A program made the translations under genes and the position numbers. A DNA stretch of 64,000 nucleotides from Pseudomonas viridiflava (GTDB taxonomy: Bacteria > Pseudomonadota > Gammaproteobacteria > Pseudomonadales > Pseudomonadaceae): the NCBI RefSeq assembly GCF_003702045.1, contig NZ_RBTP01000036.1, forward strand, positions 62,001 to 126,000. The letters are read 5' to 3'. The notes beneath the pieces were generated by a model, which was not told the origin of the DNA, did no database searches, and worked only from the letters and a program-made list of their open reading frames with translations. This document shows positions 37,410-45,214 of the stretch, piece by piece (the stretch's first letter is position 1; every line of letters begins with the position of its first letter).

Positions 37410-37855
37410 GCCACGACCCCGTGCTCAAGACGACCGATCAGGTCAAGCACCGCTTGGGCTTCGGCGGAGGTGGCGAGCATTTCCAGCGGGCGTCGATTGC
37501 CCAAGCCATAGACCGGGTTCGCCAACCAGCGACGAGTGGCCTCTGTGTCATCCTCGAACAGGTCGAGGGTTGCCTTGTAGACCGCCGCGAGGCGAAACAG
37601 ACGATCACTTTCTTCCGCGTTGAACTGACGCACTTTCAGCCGACGCTGCAGCGTCGCGGGGGCAATTCCCAAGTGTTCGGCGAGTGTTGAGCGGTTCAGG
37701 TCGGTGTAGTGCGCCAGACGTTCGAATATTTCATACGGCAACCCATTGCGCAGTGCCGTGTAAAGGCCATCGCCACGGGGAGGAATACCCAATTGTTGCC
37801 AGAAATCCTGCTCTTGCAACGCCGCCGGATGGTAATCGCGAATGGCGAGGGACAT
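37406..37855 (-). CDS. Xre/MbcA/ParS-family antitoxin
   Basis: 149 residues; GGTGG ahead of the ATG. An N-terminal Xre-like DNA-binding part (DLNRSTLAEHLGIAPATLQRRLKVRQFNAEESDRLFRLA) is followed by the C-terminal ParS toxin-binding region (FEDDTEATRRWLANPVYGLGNRRPLEMLATSAEAQAVLDLIGRLEHG). It neutralises the RES toxin encoded next and should repress their common promoter. Inverted repeats just upstream are candidate operators. Confidence 0.9.
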   Translation of the reverse strand: MSLAIRDYHPAALQEQDFWQQLGIPPRGDGLYTALRNGLPYEIFERLAHYTDLNRSTLAEHLGIAPATLQRRLKVRQFNAEESDRLFRLAAVYKATLDLFEDDTEATRRWLANPVYGLGNRRPLEMLATSAEAQAVLDLIGRLEHGVVA

Positions 37856-37863
37856 AAGCCACC

Positions 37864-37890
37864 TTTTCTATCGAATGATCGTTTAGAAAA
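37864..37890 (-). promoter_or_regulatory. Candidate operator of the Xre-RES pair
   Basis: Inverted repeat ttttcta (37864-37870) / tagaaaa (37884-37890), directly upstream of the antitoxin ribosome site, with another small repeat (tatca-ct-tgata) just beyond. This fits autorepression by the antitoxin. Confidence 0.45.
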
Positions 37891-38205
37891 CTATCACTTG
37901 ATAATAGACCTGTTGTGTCCGCAGCGAAAGTGCCCGGGAAAAAACCAGCCCTTCAGGCCCGTGCTAAAAAACGTTTGGTTTCAATACGTGGCAGCTTATG
38001 AAACTCTTCTAGTATGCATAAACCAGCGCTCGCCATCGACGGTGTGCAGCCCTGTATTTCGACAGTAGCAGGAGTGATATCAATATGATATTGATTTGTC
38101 TGGCCCGTCACGTTATCAAAACTGACGTGCGGCTATCGTCCTGATGTTATCTGCCCGATGCTTTGCGCCTGGGGCAGCCTGATTTTTTGCAGTGAGAACT
38201 ACACG
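37891..38205. other. Intergenic region between the toxin-antitoxin pair and the response regulator
   Basis: This stretch, about 315 bp, holds divergent promoters. It includes the small inverted repeat after the operator and the motif atatcaatatgatattgat, near 38077-38095, which is an AT-rich imperfect palindrome. No gene is visible. Confidence 0.4.
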
Positions 38206-39213
38206 ATGTCCACTCTTGCGCTATTGATATGCGACGACTCCAACATGGCGCGCAAACAGTTGATGCGGGCATTGCCTGCCGACTGGGATGTATCGGTGAC
38301 GATGGCGACTCAGGGCCAGGAAGGTCTGGAGGCGATCCGCAGCGGTCTTGGGAAAGTGGTGCTGCTGGACCTGACCATGCCGGTCATGGACGGCTACCAG
38401 ACCCTCGCCGCGATTCGTGAAGAACAACTGGATGCCAAAGTGATCGTGGTATCCGGCGATGTGCAGGATGAAGCCGTGCGTCGCGTCATGGAACTGGGCG
38501 CGCTGGCGTTCCTGAAAAAGCCTGCCGATCCCGACGAACTCAAAAATACGCTGGAACGCCTGGGCCTGCTGGGAAAACCTTCGGCGTTGCCTGTCGCTGT
38601 TGCCAAACAGGCCCCTGCAGGGCAGGGCATCATCAGTTTTCAGGATGCCTTCCGCGAAACCGTCAACGTGGCGATGGGTCGGGCGGCCGCGCTATTGGCC
38701 AAGGTGCTGGGTGTATTCGTGCAATTGCCCGTGCCCAACGTGAATATGCTCGAAGTGGGCGAACTGCACATGGCGCTGGCGGATGCTCACAGTGACCAGC
38801 GTCTGACCGCTGTCTGCCAGGGTTATATCGGTGGCGGGATTGCCGGTGAAGCGCTGCTGATCTTCCATGATTCGGAAATCTCCGGCGTGTCGAAGCTGAT
38901 GGGCGGCAACTCGCCTGACTCCTCCAACATGGAAATGCTTCTGGACCTGTCGACGATCCTGATCGGCGCCTGCCTGAGTGGCATTGCCGAGCAGATCGAC
39001 ATCGCGTTCTCTCAAGGTCACCCGCAATTGCTGGGCGCCCAGGGCGGCATCGATGAATTGATTCGGATCAACAGCCAGCGCTGGAAAAAGACACTGGCGG
39101 TGGAGATCAGTTACACCGTCGAAGGCCACAACATTCATTTCGATCTGCTGATGCTGTTCACCGAAGACTCGGTCGATCTGCTGACGAAAAAACTCGCCTA
39201 CCTGATGAGCTGA
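38206..39213 (+). CDS. Response regulator with C-terminal CheC/CheX-like domain
   Basis: 335 residues from the ATG at 38206. The receiver domain (1-125) has D10/D11, the phosphoacceptor D55 (VVLLDLTMP) and K104/K105 (FLKKPAD). A linker rich in Ala/Pro leads to a CheC-like region (about 145-335) with VAMGRAAALLAKVLGVFVQLPVP and the helix MEMLLDLSTILIGACLSGIAEQI. The ExxN phosphatase signature of CheC is not obvious, so the second domain may bind rather than dephosphorylate a receiver. A PAS protein follows after three bases. Role: phosphorelay or chemotaxis adaptation, not determined. Confidence 0.85.
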   Translation: MSTLALLICDDSNMARKQLMRALPADWDVSVTMATQGQEGLEAIRSGLGKVVLLDLTMPVMDGYQTLAAIREEQLDAKVIVVSGDVQDEAVRRVMELGALAFLKKPADPDELKNTLERLGLLGKPSALPVAVAKQAPAGQGIISFQDAFRETVNVAMGRAAALLAKVLGVFVQLPVPNVNMLEVGELHMALADAHSDQRLTAVCQGYIGGGIAGEALLIFHDSEISGVSKLMGGNSPDSSNMEMLLDLSTILIGACLSGIAEQIDIAFSQGHPQLLGAQGGIDELIRINSQRWKKTLAVEISYTVEGHNIHFDLLMLFTEDSVDLLTKKLAYLMS

Positions 39214-39216
39214 CCC

Positions 39217-39696
39217 ATGAGCAACGCTATCGAAATCAACGAGCTGCATTGGTTGCTGGCCGTCACGCAAAATATCGACGTGGGCATCGTGGTGCTCGAC
39301 CTGAATTATCAGGTGACGGTCTGGAACACGTTCATGGAAAACCGCTCGGGCGTGGTGCCTTACGTGGCCATTGGCAAGACCTTTTTCGAGCTGTTTCCTG
39401 ACGTCAACCAGCCGTGGTTCAGCAAGAAGATCGACAACGTCGTGACCCTGGGCACCCCCGCCTTCACGATCTGGGAGCAGCGGCCCTATCTGGTGCGGTT
39501 CAAGAATTACCAGCCCATCACCGGGCAGGAAGAATTCATGTACCAGAACACCACGCTGTTTGCGCTGCGCTCGACCACCGGTCAGATCAGCCATGTGTGT
39601 CTGGTGATATACGACGTCACGGACGTGGCGACCAATCGTCACCAGTTACAGGCGGTCAACGCGCAATTGCAAAAATTGTCTGGCGACCAAGGCTGA
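39217..39696 (+). CDS. Stand-alone PAS domain protein
   Basis: 159 residues, one PAS domain: NIDVGIVVLDLNYQVTVWNTFMENRSG, the GKTFFELFPDVN segment and a core ending LRSTTGQISHVCLVIYDVTDVA, then a short coiled tail. There is no enzymatic output. It begins three bases after the response regulator-CheC stop, so the two form an operon. In related loci such a pair is followed by a GGDEF cyclase or kinase; here the next element is a repeat and then aroA. It probably senses a ligand or redox state and passes this to the response regulator or to a kinase elsewhere. Confidence 0.82.
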   Translation: MSNAIEINELHWLLAVTQNIDVGIVVLDLNYQVTVWNTFMENRSGVVPYVAIGKTFFELFPDVNQPWFSKKIDNVVTLGTPAFTIWEQRPYLVRFKNYQPITGQEEFMYQNTTLFALRSTTGQISHVCLVIYDVTDVATNRHQLQAVNAQLQKLSGDQG

Positions 39697-40120
39697 GGCT
39701 TTGCCTGTTCGCTCGACAAACGCCCTGTGGCCCACTGAATGAACACGGATTTTGGAAGCGGTGTCTGACCGCAACGCTGTCTGGCAGCAAGCACAAATTG
39801 TGGGAGGCGACTGGTTGGCGATCTGGGAACCGGCAGTAAGACCTGCGCATGCGGTGAGTCAGATGCATTCAAGGGCTGCTACGCAGCCCATCGCTGCCGT
39901 CGTAACCTGCGAGAGTTCTCACGCCCTTCGGGCAGAAGCCATTTCAGCGTTTATTCAGCCGATGTATTTTGCTTGAGAGCTGCCTCCCACCAGCCGATGA
40001 ACTATGGATGTGGAAGCTGACCTGCCCTCAACGACTTGCCAAAAGGCGTGCGTTCATCAATGAACGCCGCACCTTGCTCGTGCTAGGATCGCGATTTTTC
40101 CGCTGACGCTCAGGGACATT
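39697..40120. other. Intergenic region before aroA with a repeat
   Basis: It contains copy 3 of the 50-bp repeat (39871-39922) and, near 40049-40066, the hairpin gcgttcat-ca-atgaacgc. No coding remnant was recognised. Confidence 0.5.
39871..39922 (-). repeat. Intergenic repeat, copy 3 of 3 (inverted)
   Basis: The reverse complement matches the elements at 5208-5259 and 5347-5398 with a few changes; the core tacgacggcagcgatgggct is exact. It lies 35 kb away from the others. Confidence 0.75.
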
Positions 40121-41377
40121 ATGCGATCTCAAGCCACTCTCACTGTTTTGCCTGTCGAGCGCCCGCTGGTCGGGCGTGTCAGCCCGCCCGGTTCGAAATC
40201 CATCACCAACCGCGCCCTGCTGCTGGCGGGTCTGGCCAAAGGCACCAGTCGCCTGACCGGCGCGCTGAAAAGTGACGATACCCGCGTGATGTCCGAGGCC
40301 TTGCGCCTGATGGGCGTGCAGGTCGATGAGCCGGATGACAGCACCTTCGTGGTCACCAGCTCCGGCCGCTGGCAGGCCCCGCAACAGGCGCTGTTTCTGG
40401 GCAATGCCGGAACCGCGACGCGCTTTCTGACGGCAGCGCTGGCCAACTTCGAAGGCGACTTCGTGGTCGATGGCGACGACTACATGCGCAAACGGCCCAT
40501 CGGTCCGCTGGTCGATGCCTTGCAGCGCATGGGGGTTGATGTCAGCGCACCGACCGGCTGCCCGCCCGTGGCGATCAAAGGCAAGGGCGGTCTGGCTGCC
40601 GGACGCATCGAGATCGACGGCAACCTGTCCAGCCAATACGTCTCGGCGCTGTTGATGGCGGGCGCGTGTGGCCAAGGCCCGCTGGAAGTGGCTCTGACCG
40701 GCAGCGAGATCGGTGCACGCGGCTACGTGGACCTGACGCTGGCGGCGATGCAGGCGTTCGGTGCTCAGGTTCAGGCCATCGACGACGCGACCTGGAAAGT
40801 GTCAGCCACCGGCTATCGCGCCACGGACTTCCATATCGAGCCGGATGCGTCCGCAGCGACCTACCTGTGGGCCGCTCAGGCACTGACGCAGGGCGCTATC
40901 GATCTGGGTGTCGCCACCGACGCCTTCACTCAGCCCGACGCTTTGGCCAGTCACCTCATTGAAAGCTTCCCGAACATGCCGGCGGTGATCGACGGCTCGC
41001 AAATGCAGGATGCCATCCCGACGCTGGCCGTGCTGGCCGCCTTCAATAACCAGCCGGTACGTTTTGTCGGCATTGCCAACCTGCGCGTGAAAGAGTGCGA
41101 CCGGATTTCGGCGTTGTCTCACGGTCTGTGCGCGATTGCGCCGGGGCTGGCGGTTGAAGAGGGGGATGATTTGGTGGTGCATGCCAACCCGGCGCTGGCG
41201 GGCACCACGGTTGATGCCTTGATCGACACTCATGCCGACCACCGGATCGCCATGTGCTTTGCATTGGCGGGCCTGAAAATCGGCGGCATTCGCATTCTGG
41301 ACCCGGACTGCGTCGGCAAGACGTACCCTGGCTACTGGGACGCGCTGGCCTCGCTGGGCGTTGGCATTCAGCGCTAA
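40121..41377 (+). CDS. aroA: 3-phosphoshikimate 1-carboxyvinyltransferase, monofunctional
   Basis: 418 residues; AGGGA five bases before the ATG. EPSP synthase motifs: PPGSKSITNRALLLAGLAKG, LGNAGTATRFLTAALANFEG, DYMRKRPIGPLVDALQRMG, SSQYVSALLMAG and the end THADHRIAMCFALAGLKIGG. It joins shikimate 3-phosphate and PEP in the shikimate pathway. In most pseudomonads the housekeeping AroA is fused to prephenate dehydrogenase; this copy is not fused and has no aromatic-pathway neighbours, so it may be a second enzyme. The GNAGTATR sequence is closer to class I than class II; glyphosate response cannot be read from this alone. Confidence 0.93.
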   Translation: MRSQATLTVLPVERPLVGRVSPPGSKSITNRALLLAGLAKGTSRLTGALKSDDTRVMSEALRLMGVQVDEPDDSTFVVTSSGRWQAPQQALFLGNAGTATRFLTAALANFEGDFVVDGDDYMRKRPIGPLVDALQRMGVDVSAPTGCPPVAIKGKGGLAAGRIEIDGNLSSQYVSALLMAGACGQGPLEVALTGSEIGARGYVDLTLAAMQAFGAQVQAIDDATWKVSATGYRATDFHIEPDASAATYLWAAQALTQGAIDLGVATDAFTQPDALASHLIESFPNMPAVIDGSQMQDAIPTLAVLAAFNNQPVRFVGIANLRVKECDRISALSHGLCAIAPGLAVEEGDDLVVHANPALAGTTVDALIDTHADHRIAMCFALAGLKIGGIRILDPDCVGKTYPGYWDALASLGVGIQR

Positions 41378-41410
41378 GCCGCGGCCTGGTATCGGGACAG
41401 AAGCCGTTCG

Positions 41411-42067
41411 TCAGATTTTGAAGAACGGCTGCATCATACGCGCCAGCCACCCGTGGAAACGCAGCGGCGAGTCAGTGGCGAGCAGGCAGATGCACTCTCC
41501 ATAGGCGATAGGCTGATGCTGGACGTCACTGTCCAGGTCGGCCACGTCGCCTGGCTTGAAATCCCCCAACTCGTCGTAATACGAACCTTTGAGCACCATC
41601 GTGATTTCGCTGCCACTGTGGCTGTGCATCGGCATGCTGACGCCGGGAGCGATTTTCAGCAGCATCAGGTTGCCTTGCTCGATCCCCTGAGCCTGCACGC
41701 GCTGAACGCCCGGAAGCAGCGTTTTCCATTTCAGACCGCTGAGGTATTGGCCAAAATGCGTTTGCAGGCAGGCCGGCATCAAATCGGGGTCCTGATTGGA
41801 CGCCAGTTGCGGATTGATCGCGGGGTTCTGCTGCGGCGCGGGTTCATCCAGTCTGCTCAGCATGGCCGCTCGACCATGCAAGGGCACCACGGTGCTGCTG
41901 TGCTTCTGCATCAGTACACCGCCGATCTGTTCGGCCTGCCGCAAACGCGTGCGGCAGACAGGGCAGCGTTCCAAGTGAGCGGTCGTGACCAGCGAGATGC
42001 CTTGCGACAGCGCGCCTGCGCAATAGCTGATCAGTGTCGAGTCGTCCGGGTGGCGTAAGGTATTCAT
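41411..42067 (-). CDS. chrR: ChrR-type anti-sigma factor with cupin domain
   Basis: 218 residues. The zinc anti-sigma domain has H6, H31, C35 and C38 (HLERCPVCR), the same positions as R. sphaeroides ChrR. The C-terminal half is a cupin with MHSHSGSEITMVLKGSYYDE. ChrR holds the ECF sigma factor inactive until singlet oxygen or organic peroxide acts. It starts one base into the rpoE stop (TGATG), so the pair is translationally coupled. Confidence 0.92.
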   Translation of the reverse strand: MNTLRHPDDSTLISYCAGALSQGISLVTTAHLERCPVCRTRLRQAEQIGGVLMQKHSSTVVPLHGRAAMLSRLDEPAPQQNPAINPQLASNQDPDLMPACLQTHFGQYLSGLKWKTLLPGVQRVQAQGIEQGNLMLLKIAPGVSMPMHSHSGSEITMVLKGSYYDELGDFKPGDVADLDSDVQHQPIAYGECICLLATDSPLRFHGWLARMMQPFFKI

Positions 42068-42675
42068 CAGGACTCCTCGATCCGCGAGCGCAGTTTTTGA
42101 AAGGCCAGCCTCAGGCACGACTTCACGGTGCCCAACGGCATGTCGAGGCGCTCCGAAATTTCGCGATGGCTGAGTGCTTCGAAATAAGACAGGCGTAACA
42201 CCCGCTCCTGGTCGGTCGGCAGGTTCTGGATGGCGATGGCCAGTTGCTGCTCCTGACGCTGGCTGTACTCAATCGTCCTGTCCTGTGGCGCTTCCAGCCG
42301 TTCGAGCTGTTCCAGCGAGTTTTGCACCTGCACCCAGCCCCGGTCCTTGCGCACGCTGTCGATGTACAGGTTGCGGGCAATCCGAAACAGCCAGGTGCCC
42401 AGGCTCGCCTTGCTCGGGTCGAACGTATCGGCCTTGTGCCACAGCCTGAGCAGCACTTCCTGCACCAGTTCTTCCGCCTGGCCTTCCGGCACATTCAGCC
42501 CCGTCAGATAACGCAACAGACGTGGGGCGAAGTGATCGTAAATGCGCATGAAGCTGTCGCGGTCCTGCTGGAGGGCCACGGCGTTGACTTCATTGATCCA
42601 AAGTCGGTTGATCGGCGAATCGCTGGATGGGGTGGACAAGTGGCAGTAGGTCCTGAGACGGGCAGTAATGCTCAT
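42067..42675 (-). CDS. rpoE: ECF11 sigma factor (RpoE, singlet-oxygen response)
   Basis: 202 residues from the ATG at 42675 (GGTGG upstream). Region 2 covers RIYDHFAPRLLRYLTGLN to GTWLFRIARNLYIDSVRKDR; region 4 covers QNLPTDQERVLRLSYFEALSHREISERLDMPLGTVKSCLRLAFQKLRSRI. With ChrR downstream it belongs to ECF11, which activates photolyase, lipid-modification and peroxide-defence genes under singlet oxygen. An ECF11-type promoter precedes it, showing autoregulation. Confidence 0.93.
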   Translation of the reverse strand: MSITARLRTYCHLSTPSSDSPINRLWINEVNAVALQQDRDSFMRIYDHFAPRLLRYLTGLNVPEGQAEELVQEVLLRLWHKADTFDPSKASLGTWLFRIARNLYIDSVRKDRGWVQVQNSLEQLERLEAPQDRTIEYSQRQEQQLAIAIQNLPTDQERVLRLSYFEALSHREISERLDMPLGTVKSCLRLAFQKLRSRIEES

Positions 42676-42725
42676 GATCCACCTTCTGATCGCCAATGTC
42701 TGGAATTGGTTCGTTACGCCTTTGT

Positions 42726-42753
42726 GTTACGCACGCGCCGGGGGAACGGATCA
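42726..42753 (-). promoter_or_regulatory. ECF11 (RpoE) autoregulatory promoter
   Basis: The minus strand has TGATCC at 42753-42748 and CGTAAC at 42731-42726 with a 16-bp spacer. The RpoE-ChrR consensus is TGATCC and CGTA at this distance. It is about 50 bp from the rpoE start. Confidence 0.75.
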
Positions 42754-42809
42754 CAGGGAAGAGAAGGGGAATTGGAGAGATTTTTACCCGGTCTTATGGG
42801 ACAGCCACT

Positions 42810-42966
42810 TCAACTGCCGTAAACCGCTGATTGAGCGACCCGGTCGTCTACGCGCAAGCCTTCGTCTCGACGGAATTCGCGCAGGTTGTTTGTGATGATT
42901 TCTAGCTCAAGAAAGCGGGCATGCTCCGCAATCATCTGATCGTAAGGAAAAAGGGGGGCCAGACCT
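42810..42966 (-). pseudogene. C-terminal remnant of a VapC-type PIN toxin
   Basis: The minus-strand frame ending at a TGA at 42810 reads APLFPYDQMIAEHARFLELEI, then ITNNLREFRRDEGLRVDDRV. This is the end of a VapC nuclease: the PxDxxIAxHA helix and the TNNxREFxR motif with the last acidic positions. A stop at 42984-42986 cuts the frame upstream, and no start codon or vapB partner is visible. About 52 residues remain, so it is inactive. Confidence 0.65.
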
Positions 42967-42986
42967 GGCCATTTCTGCCCTGATCA

Positions 42987-43302
42987 TGCCGGTATGAGCA
43001 GCAGCATTACTGTCGTATCTGATCGTTGGGCCGCTCTCGTTCTGTCATGAAATCGGCGCTGACGCTGCTCCCATCGAACTCGCGGTTCCACGTTTTTCAC
43101 CCGCTGGAGAAATGATGCGGGTTCTGCCTACAGCGACAACATGCCCCCCGTTTCACATCGTCTGGCAGCGCCAATGCCTTTGGCAGCCGAACGGCTTGGC
43201 TGCGATTACCGTTGAATACCGTTGACTGACCCACGAGAGGTCACGTCGTGGCTGGGCAAGGGATGGGTCAATGGGATATCCCGGGTTCTAATCGCCAACA
43301 GT
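42987..43302. other. Intergenic region without recognised gene
   Basis: About 315 bp between the VapC remnant and the epimerase stop. A short direct repeat, taccgttga, occurs twice at about 43208-43224. I recognise no coding or RNA element. Confidence 0.4.
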
Positions 43303-44172
43303 CTATAGCGCCCGGTAGCGCAAGCTGAACGCCAGCGTCATGGATTCCCCGCGCTGCAACAGCTTCAAGCCCGGATGTCCGGGCAGGTGGTGAGCGTTGA
43401 CCGGGTGGCTGACCGGCTCAAAGCAGAAGAAATCCAGCCCCGGCGGGCAGAACACCAGAAAGTACTCGCTGCCGCTGGCCTCGCAGTGCAGTTCGTAGCC
43501 CAGATCGGGCTGGCGGATGACGCTGTGGCCATCCCAACCGGTGAAGCCGTTGTCCAGCTTGGTGTGGGGTAGGATGTTGCCGTTCCGGAAGTCCCATTCA
43601 GCCGGCAGGTCCCTCAATTCAACCGGCAGGCCTGCGTCGTCGCACAGCCATACCTGCGAGGCGTTGGCCTGTAAGCGTGTGCCGGGCGTGCGTGGCAGGT
43701 AAGGGTGCAGGCCGAGTCCATGCCAGAGGGCGCGACTGTCCAGATGGATGGTGCGCAGTTCGATGCTCAACTGGCCGTTGCACAGCGTGTAGCGCAACTG
43801 GGCTTGATAGGCGAAGGGGATCAGGCTGTCGAGTTGCAGGCAGACGTGCGCATCGGTCTGTTCGATCACGTCCCACGGCTGCTGCCAGGCGCTGCCGTGG
43901 ATGGGCAGCGCGTCGTTGGCGCTGTTGGGCGACAGGGCCAGCCAGCCGTCGGGCGTGTCGAAGCCGCCGCTGCCGATCCGGTTCGACCACGGCGCCAGTG
44001 GATACAGGGCCAGTTTGCGAGGCGTGCCTGCGGCCAGCGCTTCGTCGGTGCAGGGTCGCAATAAGGGCTGGCCGCTGCTCAGGACCGTCCAGCTTACGAC
44101 ACTGCCGCCGATCTCGGGGGCGAGGGTCAGCCGGGTCAGGCCGTCTTCAAGGGTCAGAACGTTTGTGGCCAT
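43303..44172 (-). CDS. Aldose 1-epimerase family protein
   Basis: 289 residues with the galactose-mutarotase fold: GGSVVSWTVLSSGQPLLRP, PLAPWSNRIGSGGF, PIHGSAWQQPWDV (His), and GLGLHPYLPRTPGTRLQ (His), then NGFTGWDG. It interconverts alpha and beta anomers of hexoses or uronic acids. It is the last gene of the uronate operon and starts 26 bp inside the DMT transporter gene, so mutarotation of galacturonate or glucuronate before Udh is plausible. Confidence 0.88.
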   Translation of the reverse strand: MATNVLTLEDGLTRLTLAPEIGGSVVSWTVLSSGQPLLRPCTDEALAAGTPRKLALYPLAPWSNRIGSGGFDTPDGWLALSPNSANDALPIHGSAWQQPWDVIEQTDAHVCLQLDSLIPFAYQAQLRYTLCNGQLSIELRTIHLDSRALWHGLGLHPYLPRTPGTRLQANASQVWLCDDAGLPVELRDLPAEWDFRNGNILPHTKLDNGFTGWDGHSVIRQPDLGYELHCEASGSEYFLVFCPPGLDFFCFEPVSHPVNAHHLPGHPGLKLLQRGESMTLAFSLRYRAL

Positions 44173-45124
44173 GATGCGGGACCTTTTCGGGGCTTGGCTT
44201 CGAGGATGGGGCTGGCGTGGCGCGACGCCAAGTCAGCATGACAATCCCGCTGACGACGATCAATCCGCCGATGACCTGGCCGCTGCTGAGCAGTTGATCC
44301 AGAATCAGCCAGCCAAACAGCAGGCTTGCCACCGGTTCGATGTTCATGACCGGCGCATTGCGAGCGATGTCCAGGCGCGCCATGCAAATGAACAGTAGGG
44401 AAAAACCGATCCCATACAGCAACACCAGACTGGCCAGCGCGGTCCACCCGACGCGGCTTGCCGGCAGGTCGACGCCACCGGGCAACAGTCCGCTGGCGCC
44501 GGCCAGGGCTGCGGCGATGAACACCACGACCATCGTCAGCATGCTGCGCACGGTGCCGCGCATGCTCGACAGCTTGTTGTCGGTAATCCACAGCGCGAAG
44601 GCGAACACCACCGCAGCGGTAAACGCGTAGGCGACGCCTTCCAGCCATTGCGGCTCGCTGGTGCCGGGGTTGGACAGCCGGTGCGGCACGTCCAGCGCCA
44701 GCACCAGACCGAACAGGATCAGGCCCATCAACGCAGCGGCCCGACGCGTCGGCGCAGCGCCGCCCAGCGCCCAGGTCAGCAGCGCCAGCAGAATCGGCGA
44801 AACGTTGACCACCAGCAACGCCAGCGCGACCGGAATACGCGCCACGGCCGAGTAGATGCAGAAGCTCTGGGTCGCGATCAGCAATCCCAGCAGCAGTTGC
44901 CAGCGCCAGGTGCTGGCGGGCAGGTTGAGCCGTTCGCGTTGCAGCAATACCAGGCTGATCAGCACCAGCAGCGTGACACCGGAGCGGCACAGAATCGCCA
45001 GCAGCAGGCCGGTGTCATGGTCGAAGGCAATGCGTGCGGCAATGTGATTGCCCGCAAACGAGCAGGCCAGCAGCGCCAGTATCAGGACGGCGATGTGGCG
45101 GGGAAACAGGGCAGGGGCGGACAT
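44147..45124 (-). CDS. EamA/DMT family transporter
   Basis: 325 residues with ten membrane helices in two EamA repeats (about 10-140 and 160-300); the second ends with APVMNIEPVASLLFGWLILDQ, a typical EamA stretch. It is a metabolite exporter or importer of the inner membrane. It is 90 bp after the TRAP large subunit and overlaps the epimerase gene, so it is part of the uronate operon; it could export an excess sugar acid. The substrate is unknown. Confidence 0.88.
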   Translation of the reverse strand: MSAPALFPRHIAVLILALLACSFAGNHIAARIAFDHDTGLLLAILCRSGVTLLVLISLVLLQRERLNLPASTWRWQLLLGLLIATQSFCIYSAVARIPVALALLVVNVSPILLALLTWALGGAAPTRRAAALMGLILFGLVLALDVPHRLSNPGTSEPQWLEGVAYAFTAAVVFAFALWITDNKLSSMRGTVRSMLTMVVVFIAAALAGASGLLPGGVDLPASRVGWTALASLVLLYGIGFSLLFICMARLDIARNAPVMNIEPVASLLFGWLILDQLLSSGQVIGGLIVVSGIVMLTWRRATPAPSSKPSPEKVPHHGHKRSDP

Positions 45125-45214
45125 GCGGAACCAGCCTCCTTGGCTGGAAAAAACAGTGCTGTCATGACCCTCGCGAACAGACGTTCGCGAGGGCTGACAG
45201 TCAATAACGAGGGT

